This document shows, one piece after another, positions 8,007-18,164 of a DNA stretch of 64,000 nt (its first letter is position 1; each line of letters opens with the position of its first letter). The position numbers were made by a program, and so were the translations under genes. Origin of the DNA: Geobacter sp. (GTDB taxonomy: Bacteria > Desulfobacterota > Desulfuromonadia > Geobacterales > Geobacteraceae); the NCBI GenBank assembly GCA_003574885.1, contig PJFC01000002.1, positions 434,001 through 498,000 on the forward strand, read 5' to 3'. The notes under the pieces are model-generated. The model saw only the letters and a program-made list of their open reading frames with translations. It was not told the origin of the DNA and did not search any database.

Positions 8007-10313
8007 ATGTTAAAGAACATGAAAATCGGGGGACGACTCACTTTCGGCTTTACCATAATGCTGCTTCTCATGCTTGTAGTTGGGGGGGCGGGGTTCTGGG
8101 GGGTCAGGACCAGCACCGACAAAACAATCGAAATAATCAGGGGGGACGCATCCATATCCGAACATGGCGCCCGGGCACGGGCCAATGTCGTCGGCCTCAG
8201 GCGCTACGAGAAGGATATGTATCTCAATGTCACCGATCCGGAGAAGGTGGCTGAGTACGAGAAAAAGTGGAACGAGCAACTGGAACACCTGAACGCCCGC
8301 ATAGCCGATCTGGAAAAAATAGTCATCCTGACTGAGGAAAAGGAGAAGCTGAAGACATTGAAAGCTGACCTTGAGACTTACACCAACGGATTCATCAAGG
8401 TACGCGGTAAAATAACAGCCGGTCTCATCAAGACTCCTGAAGATGGTAACAAAGCAATCAACGAGTACAAGGACGACATCCATAAACTTGAGGCAGGAGT
8501 ACAGAACCTGTCCGATGAAGCAAACAAGCGGATGGATGGGACTGAACCAGAGTTCAGGGCTCTGGCCAAGCGGACCTTCACCATCCTTGCCGTCTGCATC
8601 GTTTTTACCATCATTCTCTGTGTCATCCTCGGCATAGTCATCACCCGGAGTATTACAACACCGGTCAATAACGCTCTCGGAGTTGCCAACAAGATCGCCG
8701 AAGGCGACCTGACCGTCACCATAGAGTCTACTTCCCGCGACGAGGTGGGACAACTGTTGGCCGCCATGGACAAAATGGCGGAAAGTCTGCGGAACATGAT
8801 CGGGCGGATACGTTCCACGTCGGACCAGGTGGCGTCGGCAGCCAATGAGATATCCAGCGGCTCGGAGCAGATGAACCGGGCGGCCGCCAACCAGGCATCG
8901 GCTGCGGAGGAAACTTCGGCAACCATGGTTCAGATGGCTGCCTCCATCCAGACCGTGGCAGCCAATGCCGATTCCCTTGCCACTAACGTGGATGAGGTTT
9001 CCTCATCGGTGCAGGAGCTTGGCGCCTCCAGCGAGCAGATTTCCAGGAGTGCAGAGGTAATGTCAGCTTCGGTCATTGAGACCTCGGCCACCATCGAGCA
9101 GATGACCGTTTCCATCGACAGAGTTGCCCAGAGTGCCGAGGAACTGGCGTCGTCCGTATCCGAGACCTCCTCCACCATCGAGCAGATGACCGTCTCCATC
9201 GACCAGGTGGCGGGGAATACCCAGGAACTGCAGCAGGTAGCCACCGACACGGCGGCCACCGTCGAGCAGCTGGCCATCTCCATCAGGGAATCGGCCAAAA
9301 ACGTTGGGTCGGCTGACGACGTGGCCAAGGCTGCCGCCAGGGAAGGGGCTGCAGGTCAAGAGGCGGTACAGCAGGCACTGGCGGCCATGGAACGGGTGGG
9401 AAGCGTCATCGACAAGACCGCTCTCTCCATCGCCAACCTGGGCAAGCGATCTGAGGAGATCGGCAGCATCGTCAAGGTTATCAACGAGATTGCCGACCAG
9501 ACGAACCTGCTGGCACTGAATGCGGCCATCGAGGCGGCGCGGGCAGGGGACGCGGGCAGGGGATTCGCCGTTGTTGCGGAAGAAGTGCGCAAGCTGGCGG
9601 AGCGGAGCGTCAACGCCACCAAGGAGATCGGCGAGGTAATCAAGCAGGTCCAGGCCGATACCAACGACTCGGTAAAGTATGGGGAACTGGCGGCCCAGGA
9701 AGCCCGCTCCTCCATGGAACTGTCCGGTGCTGCGGGTAACGCGCTTTCTAACATCGTCAGGAGCATCGAGCAGACGAGCAATCTCATGTCCGAGATCGCC
9801 CTGATGACAGGCGAGCAGGCCAACGCCTCCGGGCAGGTCCTGAAGTCGGTGGAGCAGATGACCCAGGCGACTGCCCAGGTGGCCAATGCTGCACGGGAAC
9901 AGGCTCAGGGTGGAAAACAGATCCGGATTGCCGTTGAGCGGATGAACACCGTCACCCAGGAGGTTACGGGAGCGACCCGTGAGCAGGCCCAGGGGAGCAG
10001 GCAGATCCGGATCGCGGTGGATAACATGAACAACGTAACCCAGCAGGTGAGTATCGCCACCAAGGAGCAGGCGCTGTCGGCGCGACAGATCGTGGAAGCG
10101 ATCAACAGCATGAACAACATGACCATGTCGGTAGCCAATGCGACTGCAGAGCAGAAGAAGGGTGGGGAAATGGTGGTTCAGGCGGTAGAGACCATCAGCG
10201 ACAGCGCCCGGGACAACCTCTCGTCGGTTGAGCAGCTTTCCAGTTCAGCCCAGGGACTTTCCCGGCAGGCAGCCGATCTGGCCGAACTGATTGCACAATT
10301 CAAGGTTTACTGA
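8007..10313 (+). CDS. Methyl-accepting chemotaxis protein, copy 1
   Basis: A 768-residue chemoreceptor. Membrane helices lie at about 12-32 and 192-215. The periplasmic domain between them is all-helical and rich in charged residues, of the long four-helix-bundle type. A HAMP domain follows (about 216-268), then a long signalling coiled coil with the conserved hairpin tip [35 protein letters not shown]. The coil contains many near-repeats such as [10 protein letters not shown] and [12 protein letters not shown]. An AAAGGAGAC site precedes the ATG. From inside the signalling domain onward it is nearly identical in DNA to the second receptor at 11108, while the sensor domains differ, so both should couple to the same CheA/CheW but sense different signals. 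Confidence 0.95.
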   Translation: MLKNMKIGGRLTFGFTIMLLLMLVVGGAGFWGVRTSTDKTIEIIRGDASISEHGARARANVVGLRRYEKDMYLNVTDPEKVAEYEKKWNEQLEHLNARIADLEKIVILTEEKEKLKTLKADLETYTNGFIKVRGKITAGLIKTPEDGNKAINEYKDDIHKLEAGVQNLSDEANKRMDGTEPEFRALAKRTFTILAVCIVFTIILCVILGIVITRSITTPVNNALGVANKIAEGDLTVTIESTSRDEVGQLLAAMDKMAESLRNMIGRIRSTSDQVASAANEISSGSEQMNRAAANQASAAEETSATMVQMAASIQTVAANADSLATNVDEVSSSVQELGASSEQISRSAEVMSASVIETSATIEQMTVSIDRVAQSAEELASSVSETSSTIEQMTVSIDQVAGNTQELQQVATDTAATVEQLAISIRESAKNVGSADDVAKAAAREGAAGQEAVQQALAAMERVGSVIDKTALSIANLGKRSEEIGSIVKVINEIADQTNLLALNAAIEAARAGDAGRGFAVVAEEVRKLAERSVNATKEIGEVIKQVQADTNDSVKYGELAAQEARSSMELSGAAGNALSNIVRSIEQTSNLMSEIALMTGEQANASGQVLKSVEQMTQATAQVANAAREQAQGGKQIRIAVERMNTVTQEVTGATREQAQGSRQIRIAVDNMNNVTQQVSIATKEQALSARQIVEAINSMNNMTMSVANATAEQKKGGEMVVQAVETISDSARDNLSSVEQLSSSAQGLSRQAADLAELIAQFKVY
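8859..9806 (+). repeat. Direct repeat, copy A (mcp signalling domain)
   Basis: I find no base difference from 11960-12907 at an offset of 3101, about 948 bases. The two genes diverge on both sides of this block. It encodes most of the receptor coiled coil, including the kinase-control tip. Confidence 0.85.
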
Positions 10314-10368
10314 TGTATCGGAAGTTTAATTGGAGTTTTCACAAATTTATACAGAGGAGGTAGCTATT

Positions 10369-10737
10369 ATGTCTGACCCCAGTGAACTCAACAAAGCAAT
10401 CAAGTCACATTCCGTATGGAAGATCCGGTTGAAAGATGCGGTAGATAGTGGCAAGAGCGAGTTTACTCCTGCGAAGGTGAAGGATAACCATATTTGTGAG
10501 TTCGGTATATGGTTAGCCAATCTTCCTCCTTCAGAAAAGGCGCAGGAAATCTACAAGCGCGTTCAACCGCTTCATGAAAAGTTTCACACAGAAGCAGCCG
10601 AGGTGCTGCAGATGGCCATCAGTGGCCAGAAAGAGAAGGCTCATCTTGCATTGACTGACATAAAAAGCGACTTTGTATATGTCTCATCGCAGCTTATCAA
10701 TACTTTGTCGGAGTGGAAGCAAAAAGTCTCCCGATGA
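10369..10737 (+). CDS. Stand-alone CZB (chemoreceptor zinc-binding) domain protein
   Basis: A 122-residue soluble protein consisting of one CZB domain. The expected zinc ligands are present: His in KSHSVWK, Cys in HICEFGIWL and two His in HEKFH. CZB domains normally form the C-terminus of chemoreceptors or regulate diguanylate cyclases, where they sense zinc or oxidants. Here the domain is a separate protein between two receptors that lack it, so it may act in trans on the array. The AGGAGG site 8 bases before 10369 fixes the start; an open frame further upstream is spurious. It follows the receptor by 55 bases and is in the same operon. Confidence 0.85.
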   Translation: MSDPSELNKAIKSHSVWKIRLKDAVDSGKSEFTPAKVKDNHICEFGIWLANLPPSEKAQEIYKRVQPLHEKFHTEAAEVLQMAISGQKEKAHLALTDIKSDFVYVSSQLINTLSEWKQKVSR

Positions 10738-10824
10738 AGGCAACTTGCTAATTATCTTGCGGCATTGATTAGAGAAATGTCTCATGGAGCTGTACTGGGA
10801 GCGTTTCTGCAGCGTTACACGGTG

Positions 10825-10860
10825 GCACCACTACCCCCGTCTTTACGGGGGTAGTGGTGC
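10825..10860. other. Perfect 16-bp inverted repeat with 4-base loop
   Basis: GCACCACTACCCCCGT is followed after CTTT by its exact reverse complement, giving a 16-bp GC-rich stem. There is no T run after it (AGTTAACG follows), so it is not a typical intrinsic terminator; it could stabilise or process the mRNA, or be a mobile palindromic element. It lies in the 370-base stretch without an intact gene between the CZB gene and the second receptor. Confidence 0.8.
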
Positions 10861-10899
10861 AGTTAACGCCGGAAGCAAAAGTCGAACCGCATTGATATT

Positions 10900-11067
10900 A
10901 AGCAGGCACTGTCTGCGCGGCAAATTGTGGAACAGGCGGTTGAGCCCATCAGCTATAGCGACCGGGACAACCTCTCTTCGGTGGAACAGCTTTCCCGCTC
11001 GCCCCAGAATCTCTCCCAGCAAGCAGTGGACCTAGCCACCATGGTTGCCAAGTTCAAGGTGGCATGA
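10900..11067 (+). pseudogene. Remnant of a third chemoreceptor gene (C-terminus)
   Basis: An open frame without a start encodes [11 protein letters not shown] joined directly to [19 protein letters not shown], then LSRSPQNLSQQAVDLATMVAKFKVA and a stop. This matches the last about 80 residues of the flanking receptors ([15 protein letters not shown]...[20 protein letters not shown]) with about 25 residues missing inside. It is diverged, so older than the near-identical blocks in the flanking genes. The rest of 10738-11107 holds the hairpin at 10825 and nothing else I recognise. Confidence 0.75.
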
Positions 11068-11107
11068 TAGCTGTCGATGAAAGAATATTAAATGAGGAGA
11101 TTTTGCG

Positions 11108-13411
11108 ATGTTCAAGAACATGCGAATCGGTAAGCGACTGGGAATGGCGTTCGGCGCGATCTTGCTTATCCTAATTGTGACGGGTGTCGAAAGCTATTTG
11201 AATATGGAGGAGATATACTCTGTCTCCATGGGAGTCATCAATACTGATGCATTTGTCGCTGAAAGGGCGGCACGAGTACGTGCCGGCATTAACTCTTCGA
11301 GGCGATTTGAAAAGGACGTCTTTCTGAATATCGATTCACCTGAAAAGGTCGCAGACTATATCAAGCAATGGGATGAAAAGCAATCAGCCGTTCTCGAGAG
11401 GTTACAAGACATCGATAAGGTCGTCAAGGGTGAAAAAGAGCAGGAGTTGCTTAAATCTATAAAGCAGCAGTTTAATATTTATGTTGGCGGGTTCAAGGGG
11501 ATATGCGAACAGATACGAGCGGGTAAATTGACGGACCCCTTAAAAGCGAATCAAGCCATGGCTACGTATAAGGACGCTTCGCACAAAGCAGACAAGGATT
11601 CATTCGAATTTGCCGAACTAACTAAAAAGAACATGGAACCGAAGATTAAAATGATGGGGGCTATGAAAAGCCACGCGACGATCTTGATGATCATCATTAT
11701 GGCAGGTGCCGTTCTTCTCAGTATGTTGATCAGTTTTCTTATAACCCGGAGCATCACGAGGCCGGTCGATGCAGCTCTGGGAGTTGCCAACAAGATCGCT
11801 GAAGGCGACCTGACCGTCACCATAGAGGCCACTTCCCACGACGAAATGGGACAGCTTCTGGACGCCATGGGCAAGATGGCGGCAAGTCTGCGGAGCATGA
11901 TCGGGCGGATACGTTCCACGTCGGACCAGGTGGCGTCGGCAGCCAATGAGATATCCAGAGGCTCGGAGCAGATGAACCGGGCGGCCGCCAACCAGGCATC
12001 GGCTGCGGAGGAAACTTCGGCAACCATGGTTCAGATGGCTGCCTCCATCCAGACCGTGGCAGCCAATGCCGATTCCCTTGCCACTAACGTGGATGAGGTT
12101 TCCTCATCGGTGCAGGAGCTTGGCGCCTCCAGCGAGCAGATTTCCAGGAGTGCAGAGGTAATGTCAGCTTCGGTCATTGAGACCTCGGCCACCATCGAGC
12201 AGATGACCGTTTCCATCGACAGAGTTGCCCAGAGTGCCGAGGAACTGGCGTCGTCCGTATCCGAGACCTCCTCCACCATCGAGCAGATGACCGTCTCCAT
12301 CGACCAGGTGGCGGGGAATACCCAGGAACTGCAGCAGGTAGCCACCGACACGGCGGCCACCGTCGAGCAGCTGGCCATCTCCATCAGGGAATCGGCCAAA
12401 AACGTTGGGTCGGCTGACGACGTGGCCAAGGCTGCCGCCAGGGAAGGGGCTGCAGGTCAAGAGGCGGTACAGCAGGCACTGGCGGCCATGGAACGGGTGG
12501 GAAGCGTCATCGACAAGACCGCTCTCTCCATCGCCAACCTGGGCAAGCGATCTGAGGAGATCGGCAGCATCGTCAAGGTTATCAACGAGATTGCCGACCA
12601 GACGAACCTGCTGGCACTGAATGCGGCCATCGAGGCGGCGCGGGCAGGGGACGCGGGCAGGGGATTCGCCGTTGTTGCGGAAGAAGTGCGCAAGCTGGCG
12701 GAGCGGAGCGTCAACGCCACCAAGGAGATCGGCGAGGTAATCAAGCAGGTCCAGGCCGATACCAACGACTCGGTAAAGTATGGGGAACTGGCGGCCCAGG
12801 AAGCCCGCTCCTCCATGGAACTGTCCGGTGCTGCGGGTAACGCGCTTTCTAACATCGTCAGGAGCATCGAGCAGACGAGCAATCTCATGTCCGAGATCGC
12901 CCTGATGTCGGGTGAACAGGCCAACACCTCCGGACAGGTCCTGAAGTCGGTGGAACGGATGACGCTGTCCACTGCCCAGGTGGCCAATGCGGCACGGGAA
13001 CAGGCTCAGGGTGGAAAACAGATCCGGGTTGCCGTAGAACGGATGAACACCGTCACCCAGGAGGTTACGGGAGCGACCCGTGAGCAGGCCCAGGGGAGCA
13101 GGCAGATCCGGATCGCGGTGGATAACATGAACAACGTAACCCAGCAGGTGAGTATCGCCACCAAGGAGCAGGCGCTGTCGGCGCGGCAGATCGTGGAAGC
13201 AATCAACAGCATGAACGGCATGACCCTGTCGGTAGCCAATGCGACGGCGGAACAGAAGAAGGGCGGGGAAATGGTGGTGCAGGCGGTGGAGACCATCAGC
13301 GACAGCGCCCGGGACAACCTCTCGTCGGTTGAGCAGCTTTCCCGGTCGGCCCAGAACATGTCTCAGCAGGCAATCGATCTGGCCGCCATGGTGGCGGAGT
13401 TCAAACTATAA
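11108..13411 (+). CDS. Methyl-accepting chemotaxis protein, copy 2
   Basis: A 767-residue receptor built like the one at 8007: membrane helices at about 12-30 and 190-212, a helical periplasmic domain, HAMP, and the same signalling coil and [21 protein letters not shown] tip. The sensor domain is only distantly similar to copy 1 (both share the pattern R..EKD.(M/F)LN(V/I)..PEKV.(E/D)Y), while the HAMP-to-tip region is nearly identical. It ends in EFKL, with no C-terminal CheR/CheB tether pentapeptide. An AATGAGGAGA site precedes the ATG. Confidence 0.95.
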   Translation: MFKNMRIGKRLGMAFGAILLILIVTGVESYLNMEEIYSVSMGVINTDAFVAERAARVRAGINSSRRFEKDVFLNIDSPEKVADYIKQWDEKQSAVLERLQDIDKVVKGEKEQELLKSIKQQFNIYVGGFKGICEQIRAGKLTDPLKANQAMATYKDASHKADKDSFEFAELTKKNMEPKIKMMGAMKSHATILMIIIMAGAVLLSMLISFLITRSITRPVDAALGVANKIAEGDLTVTIEATSHDEMGQLLDAMGKMAASLRSMIGRIRSTSDQVASAANEISRGSEQMNRAAANQASAAEETSATMVQMAASIQTVAANADSLATNVDEVSSSVQELGASSEQISRSAEVMSASVIETSATIEQMTVSIDRVAQSAEELASSVSETSSTIEQMTVSIDQVAGNTQELQQVATDTAATVEQLAISIRESAKNVGSADDVAKAAAREGAAGQEAVQQALAAMERVGSVIDKTALSIANLGKRSEEIGSIVKVINEIADQTNLLALNAAIEAARAGDAGRGFAVVAEEVRKLAERSVNATKEIGEVIKQVQADTNDSVKYGELAAQEARSSMELSGAAGNALSNIVRSIEQTSNLMSEIALMSGEQANTSGQVLKSVERMTLSTAQVANAAREQAQGGKQIRVAVERMNTVTQEVTGATREQAQGSRQIRIAVDNMNNVTQQVSIATKEQALSARQIVEAINSMNGMTLSVANATAEQKKGGEMVVQAVETISDSARDNLSSVEQLSRSAQNMSQQAIDLAAMVAEFKL
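11960..12907 (+). repeat. Direct repeat, copy B (mcp signalling domain)
   Basis: Identical by eye to 8859-9806. Recombination between the two copies would delete the CZB gene and the mcp remnant and leave one hybrid receptor. Confidence 0.85.
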
Positions 13412-13464
13412 TCATCACCACACCGCCCAGACCTGTCATTGGGTGTTGTTGCAAAAGGGAATTC

Positions 13465-14367
13465 ATGGTTGATGCAGCATTTGATGATATTCGACAGTAC
13501 GTGCAGGACCGGACTCGACTTTATTTTACGGGTCATAAGCAGGGTTTCCTGCAAAATAAACTGCAACAGCGAGTGAAGGCACTCTCTTTGCCGGGCCTGC
13601 CGGAATATAAGGAAATTCTGCTGACTTCACCTTCAGAAGAATCTGTGCTGCTGGATAGCATCACCACTAACGAAACTTGTTTCTTTCGCAATCCGCGCCA
13701 GTTCAACTATCTGCGCGACCATATTCTGCCGGATATTGAAGCAGAAAAAGGGACCGCCAGCTTCCGTCGACTTGCCCAGGGCGATCACCCCGGACAGTTG
13801 AACGACATGCGGCTGCGAATACTCAGCGCGGGGTGCTCCACGGGTGAGGAACCTTATACTGTTGCAATGACAGTTCTCGAAGGCCTACGATATCCCCGTG
13901 CGTGGGACATCGACATAGTGGCCGGCGACCTGAGCGAAAGCTGCCTCGAGGTCGCCAGACGCGGCTTCTATGAGGCGGAGCGTCTGAATGGAATTCCGAA
14001 GAAATTACTGAACAAATATCTGAATAACTCTGCCGATGGGGCCACCTTTAATGAAGATGTCAGGCGGCTCGTAAAATTCATGCGGCTCAATCTCAACGAT
14101 GTCATGCAGGGTGGTTGGGGGGACAACATACTCCCCACAAACAGTTTTGATGTTGTCCTCTGTCGGAACGTCATGATATATTTTTCATCATCCTGCCAGC
14201 AACAACTGGTGAATTCTCTGTACAGGATCATCGCTCCCGGCGGATATCTGTTCACAGGAGACGCCGAGCCGCTCCACCTGTTCAGCCATGACTTCACGCC
14301 GGTTCGTGAAGCCGGCTGCCTAATCTATCGAAAAACGGGGTCCAATGCGCATGGCCAGACTGTCTGA
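13465..14367 (+). CDS. cheR: CheR-type chemoreceptor methyltransferase, copy 1
   Basis: A 300-residue S-adenosylmethionine-dependent glutamate methyltransferase that methylates receptors to adapt their signalling. The N-terminal helical CheR domain has SITTNETCFFRNPRQF; the SAM motif is ILSAGCSTGEEPYT and the later motif is FDVVLCRNVMIYFS. An insert of about 20 residues (GTASFRRLAQGDHPGQLNDM) before the SAM motif is absent from the second CheR of the operon. A GGGA site precedes the ATG. The next gene starts inside it, overlapping by 23 bases. Confidence 0.92.
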   Translation: MVDAAFDDIRQYVQDRTRLYFTGHKQGFLQNKLQQRVKALSLPGLPEYKEILLTSPSEESVLLDSITTNETCFFRNPRQFNYLRDHILPDIEAEKGTASFRRLAQGDHPGQLNDMRLRILSAGCSTGEEPYTVAMTVLEGLRYPRAWDIDIVAGDLSESCLEVARRGFYEAERLNGIPKKLLNKYLNNSADGATFNEDVRRLVKFMRLNLNDVMQGGWGDNILPTNSFDVVLCRNVMIYFSSSCQQQLVNSLYRIIAPGGYLFTGDAEPLHLFSHDFTPVREAGCLIYRKTGSNAHGQTV

Positions 14368-16177
14368 TCGGTTCCGTTCCGACGCTGCACGCCTGGAGGG
14401 TCGACCGGTTATCGAACTCCTCCTCTTGGTCGGCGACGAATCCAAGGGGTGCAGGCAGGAAGCCCTCGACCTGCTCCTTGACCGTGATTTTGATGCCATC
14501 TATCCCACGCTGGAACATGCCGTGCGAAATAATGCTCTTGCCGATCTGCGTAACGGCGCCATGGAAGTGCTGGTACATTTCGGCAGAAAATCCGTCCCTC
14601 ACCTCGTTGATCTGCTTCATGACGGAGACGAAGAGGTACGTAATTTCAGTACGGTCATGCTGGGTGACATTGCTGTCCGTGATGCGGTAGAACCACTCAT
14701 CGCCGCACTCAATGACCCCGATGCCAACGTTCGGCACGGTGCCGCCGAAGCCCTTGGGAGAATAGGCGACCGATCAGCGCTGCTGCCACTGTTGAAGCTC
14801 CTCGGGGAAGACTTCTGGCAACAGTACCCTGCCCTGGCAGCCATCCGCGAAATGCGCGACAACCGGGCCGTTCCCTATCTCCTGCCTCTGGTGAATGACG
14901 GGATGCTGGGGGAACCTGCCATCGAGGCGCTGGCTGCCATAGGGGACGGGCGGGCACTGCCGTCACTCGCAGCACTCCTTGTGACTCCCTCTTCACGTTC
15001 TGAAACGGCCGTACGGGCAATTTGCACCATCTGCATCGGTGAGGGAGGGGAGGGGAGGGAGTCTGCCCAGAAGTCACCACGGTTCAGAAGTTTGTTGGAG
15101 TCTGCCCCGGTCGAGGAGAATCTGCGTCGACTCGCCGACGGGCCTGAAGCCGACGCAACTGCAACCGCGGCCCGTACACTCCTGGAAATTCGTGATGGGG
15201 TATATAAACGGCCTTCCGGTAACACGAGCCATGAAGGTCCAATGGCCGGTCACCCCTCCGTGGGAAACGTTAGTAGTATCGAAGATGCTACTGTTAAGGC
15301 GGCACTTGCCGAAATAGAAGCGGGAATCCCTCTTGATGTGGTGCTGATGAATGCTCGGTCAGCTGGCGATGGGGTCGAACAGGCAATAATAGAAGCAGTG
15401 GGGCGACAGGGAAATGGTAACGCCGTCGAATCACTCCTCGCACTGCTGGAAAAGCCTGATAATCGGCGTCATGTTGATTTTGCCATTGTCCACGCACTGG
15501 CTGCGTCACATCCCGGCAGACCCGTCGCGGTGAACCGTTTGAAGCCCTTTACGGACCACCCCGACCCGGATCTGCGCCGTCTTGCCCTGCAGGCGTTAAC
15601 CGGGCTCAATACCACAGAGGCTCTTCCTGCCCTCATCATCGCGACAGCCGATCGTCACTGGAGCGTGAGGATGGAAGCATTGCGGCTGCTACCGCGAGTT
15701 GACGTCAAACGGGCTGAGGACTCCTTGCTGGCGGCGCTTTGCGATTCCGACGTTCTGGTACGCAAATCTGTCATCGCAGAGTTGGGGAAGCTGGGCAGCC
15801 TGAAAGCCGTTGTGCCGCTGGTTAACCTGCTGAGTGACAATGAAGTCGGTCGAGGAGCGTTTGACGCTCTGTTGACGATTGGTGAAGCTGCGTTGCCAGA
15901 GCTTCATGCACATGCGCGGAGCAGTTCACTTGAAGTTCGCGAGTGGGTGATCGACCTGATCGGCCGACTTGGCTCGAAAAAAAGCATCCCGCTTTTACGC
16001 GAACTGGCGGATTCACCCCAGTCAACCATAAGGATGGCTGTAATCCACGCATTCTGGAACTGTCACGATTCATCGGTTCCACCCATACTCTCCCGTCTTC
16101 ACGTCAACGACCCTGCCCCTGAAGTGCGTTATGCTGCGATGGTGGTCTCGACAGGACTCGACGGGGAGGTACAATAA
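14345..16177 (+). CDS. HEAT-repeat scaffold protein of the chemotaxis operon
   Basis: A 610-residue protein built almost wholly of HEAT/PBS-lyase repeats: units such as VEPLIAALNDPDANVRHGAA and VVPLVNLLSDN recur about every 31 residues from 30 to 600. There is no catalytic motif, signal peptide or membrane helix, so it should be a cytoplasmic binding scaffold. A less repetitive stretch near 225-300 divides two repeat blocks. Its start overlaps cheR by 23 bases (ATG at 14345, with a second in-frame ATG six bases on), implying coupled translation with CheR. A role in placing CheR or receptor clusters is inferred from this position only. Confidence 0.85.
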   Translation: MRMARLSDRFRSDAARLEGRPVIELLLLVGDESKGCRQEALDLLLDRDFDAIYPTLEHAVRNNALADLRNGAMEVLVHFGRKSVPHLVDLLHDGDEEVRNFSTVMLGDIAVRDAVEPLIAALNDPDANVRHGAAEALGRIGDRSALLPLLKLLGEDFWQQYPALAAIREMRDNRAVPYLLPLVNDGMLGEPAIEALAAIGDGRALPSLAALLVTPSSRSETAVRAICTICIGEGGEGRESAQKSPRFRSLLESAPVEENLRRLADGPEADATATAARTLLEIRDGVYKRPSGNTSHEGPMAGHPSVGNVSSIEDATVKAALAEIEAGIPLDVVLMNARSAGDGVEQAIIEAVGRQGNGNAVESLLALLEKPDNRRHVDFAIVHALAASHPGRPVAVNRLKPFTDHPDPDLRRLALQALTGLNTTEALPALIIATADRHWSVRMEALRLLPRVDVKRAEDSLLAALCDSDVLVRKSVIAELGKLGSLKAVVPLVNLLSDNEVGRGAFDALLTIGEAALPELHAHARSSSLEVREWVIDLIGRLGSKKSIPLLRELADSPQSTIRMAVIHAFWNCHDSSVPPILSRLHVNDPAPEVRYAAMVVSTGLDGEVQ

Positions 16178-16195
16178 TAATGACATTCCCCTGCC

Positions 16196-17032
16196 ATGGT
16201 TGAGATGAAACAGGAAGAGTTCAGGCTTATTCAGGAGTTTGTCAATGAGCAGTTCGGGCTTATCCTGAGTGAAGATAAGGCGGGGTCGCTGGCCAACAAA
16301 CTGACTCCACGTCTCGTTGATTTACGGCTTAGTTCCATCACCGATTATTACTACCATCTGAAATTTTCACAAGACAACAAGTCTGAGCACCACAATTTGA
16401 TATCCCTCCTGACGAACAATGAAACCTATTTTTTCAGAGAGGATGCACAACTCAAAGTTTTGGCCGAATCCGTACTACCCGCCATCAAAGAAAACAGGAT
16501 GCGTAAAAAAGATCGGCGCATCCGGATCGTTTCAGCAGGCTGTTCCAGCGGAGAGGAGGCCTATACACTGGCCATGATTCTTCTTGAATCGGGACAATTC
16601 CTCTGGGAGTGGGATGTACAGGTTATCGGGGTGGATATCGATCAGGCCGTCATTGCCAAAGCTGAAGAGGGAATCTACGGCGGAAGGTCTGTGTCCGTTA
16701 CCCCCCCTCAACTGCTGGAGCGGTATTTCAGAAAAGAGGGGGATGGTTATCGTGTCAAGGAGGTTCTGCGACGCATCACCAGTTTCCGGCAGGTAAATCT
16801 CCTCGAATTCACAGACCATTTTGCGGAGGATTCCCTGGACATCATTTTCTGCCGCAATGTCGTCATCTATTTTAACGACAATACCGTACGAGAAACAGTC
16901 GAGGGATTCGCCAAGGCTCTTCGCCCCGATGGATACCTCTTTCTCGGTCATTCCGAATCGCTGGCGAGAATAACGAAACTTTATGAACCACTTCGTTTCA
17001 CCGGCGCTGTTATCTACCAAACGAGGCAATAA
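16196..17032 (+). CDS. cheR: CheR-type chemoreceptor methyltransferase, copy 2
   Basis: A 278-residue CheR with ISLLTNNETYFFRE in the N-domain, SAM motif IVSAGCSSGEEAYTLAM, GVDID for the ribose-binding acid and LDIIFCRNVVIYF. It lies 18 bases after the HEAT gene, and its stop overlaps the cheB start (TAATG). It is clearly diverged from the other CheR, so the two may prefer different receptors or work at different cluster sites. The ATG at 16196 and one at 16205 are both possible; neither has a strong Shine-Dalgarno. Confidence 0.92.
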   Translation: MVEMKQEEFRLIQEFVNEQFGLILSEDKAGSLANKLTPRLVDLRLSSITDYYYHLKFSQDNKSEHHNLISLLTNNETYFFREDAQLKVLAESVLPAIKENRMRKKDRRIRIVSAGCSSGEEAYTLAMILLESGQFLWEWDVQVIGVDIDQAVIAKAEEGIYGGRSVSVTPPQLLERYFRKEGDGYRVKEVLRRITSFRQVNLLEFTDHFAEDSLDIIFCRNVVIYFNDNTVRETVEGFAKALRPDGYLFLGHSESLARITKLYEPLRFTGAVIYQTRQ

Positions 17033-18090
17033 TGAATACCTCCTCCGAACTACGAAAAATCAGGGTACTGGTTGTCGATGACTCGGCCTTTGTCAGGCGG
17101 GCGCTTATAAGGATGCTCGACAATAACCCTCTTATCCAGGTCGTTGACGTTGCATCGGACGGAGAAATGGCCATCAGCCTGGTGAAAAGTCTTCGTCCGG
17201 ATGTAGTAACTCTCGACGTGCGGATGCCGGTGCTTGACGGCTTGGCGGCGTTGGAACGGATCATGGCGGAATGCCCGACACCGGTCATCATGCTCAGCTC
17301 CCTGACGGAAAAGGGGGGGGAAAACACCCTGCGCGCCCTGGAACTGGGGGCGGTTGATTTTATTGACAAGTCCGCCGCGGGCGGCTCCATGGATATAACG
17401 GCGATCGCCAACGAGTTGATCGCGAAGATACTGGTAGCCGCCAAGGTTGAGTTGCGCAAGCTGCAAGCTCCGTCGCGTGAAGTTCGGACAGAACGTGCAA
17501 GTCATCCATATCCCACGTCAGTCGGTACGGAGGCTGTCCTTATAGGTACCTCTACCGGAGGCCCTCCCGCACTTCAACAGGTTCTCACCGCACTTCCCGC
17601 GGATTTCCCCTGTCCCATACTTATCGTCCAGCATATGCCGGTAGGATTCACCGCCTCCCTTGCGGAACGTCTCAACCGGCTCTGTGCCCTTCATGTGAAA
17701 GAGGCAGAGGACGGTGAGCGTCTTTCCCGCGGTACCGCCTACCTTGCACCAGCGGGCCGGCATCTCAAGTTGACCAGGGAGGGGGGCGAGTTACGGGCAA
17801 AGCTCGACCTCAAGCCGGAGAATGCCCTCCACCGGCCTTCTGTCGACACGTTGCTTGAATCAGCAGCTGCGGTCTGCGGCAGTAAATGTCTGGCAGCCGT
17901 GCTCACGGGGATGGGACGGGATGGGGCAGTGGGTGCAGCGGCGCTAGCCGGTTCCGGAAGCCGGATAATGATTGAGTCGGAGGAATCAGCCATTGTTTTC
18001 GGCATGCCAAAAGCTGTGCTTGAGACAGTAAAAACAGCTACAGTAGTGCCGCTGCACAAGGTGGCAAAGACGTTGCTTGAAATGGTTTGA
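17032..18090 (+). CDS. cheB: CheB receptor methylesterase/deamidase
   Basis: A 352-residue CheB: receiver (10-125) with D16-D17, phosphoacceptor D62 in VTLDVRMPVLDG and the KSA lysine region, a linker, then the methylesterase domain (about 165-350). The catalytic triad is visible as Ser in IGTSTGGPPAL, His in VQHMPVGFTASLA and Asp in LTGMGRDGAVG. Once phosphorylated by CheA it removes the methyl groups added by the two CheR proteins. It is the last gene of the operon; a possible terminator follows. No cheC or cheD is present here. Confidence 0.95.
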   Translation: MNTSSELRKIRVLVVDDSAFVRRALIRMLDNNPLIQVVDVASDGEMAISLVKSLRPDVVTLDVRMPVLDGLAALERIMAECPTPVIMLSSLTEKGGENTLRALELGAVDFIDKSAAGGSMDITAIANELIAKILVAAKVELRKLQAPSREVRTERASHPYPTSVGTEAVLIGTSTGGPPALQQVLTALPADFPCPILIVQHMPVGFTASLAERLNRLCALHVKEAEDGERLSRGTAYLAPAGRHLKLTREGGELRAKLDLKPENALHRPSVDTLLESAAAVCGSKCLAAVLTGMGRDGAVGAAALAGSGSRIMIESEESAIVFGMPKAVLETVKTATVVPLHKVAKTLLEMV

Positions 18091-18119
18091 TATAGATAGA
18101 ATGACGCTTGAACGAATGC

Positions 18120-18144
18120 GGGGGTATCCTTTGTGCGGACCCCC
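18120..18144. terminator. Weak hairpin between convergent cheB and infA
   Basis: GGGGGT (18120-18125) and ACCCCC (18139-18144) can pair around a 13-base loop in the 74-base gap between convergent genes. No strong T run follows on either strand. Confidence 0.4.
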
Positions 18145-18164
18145 CTTCGCTAGTGGAGGCGGGC

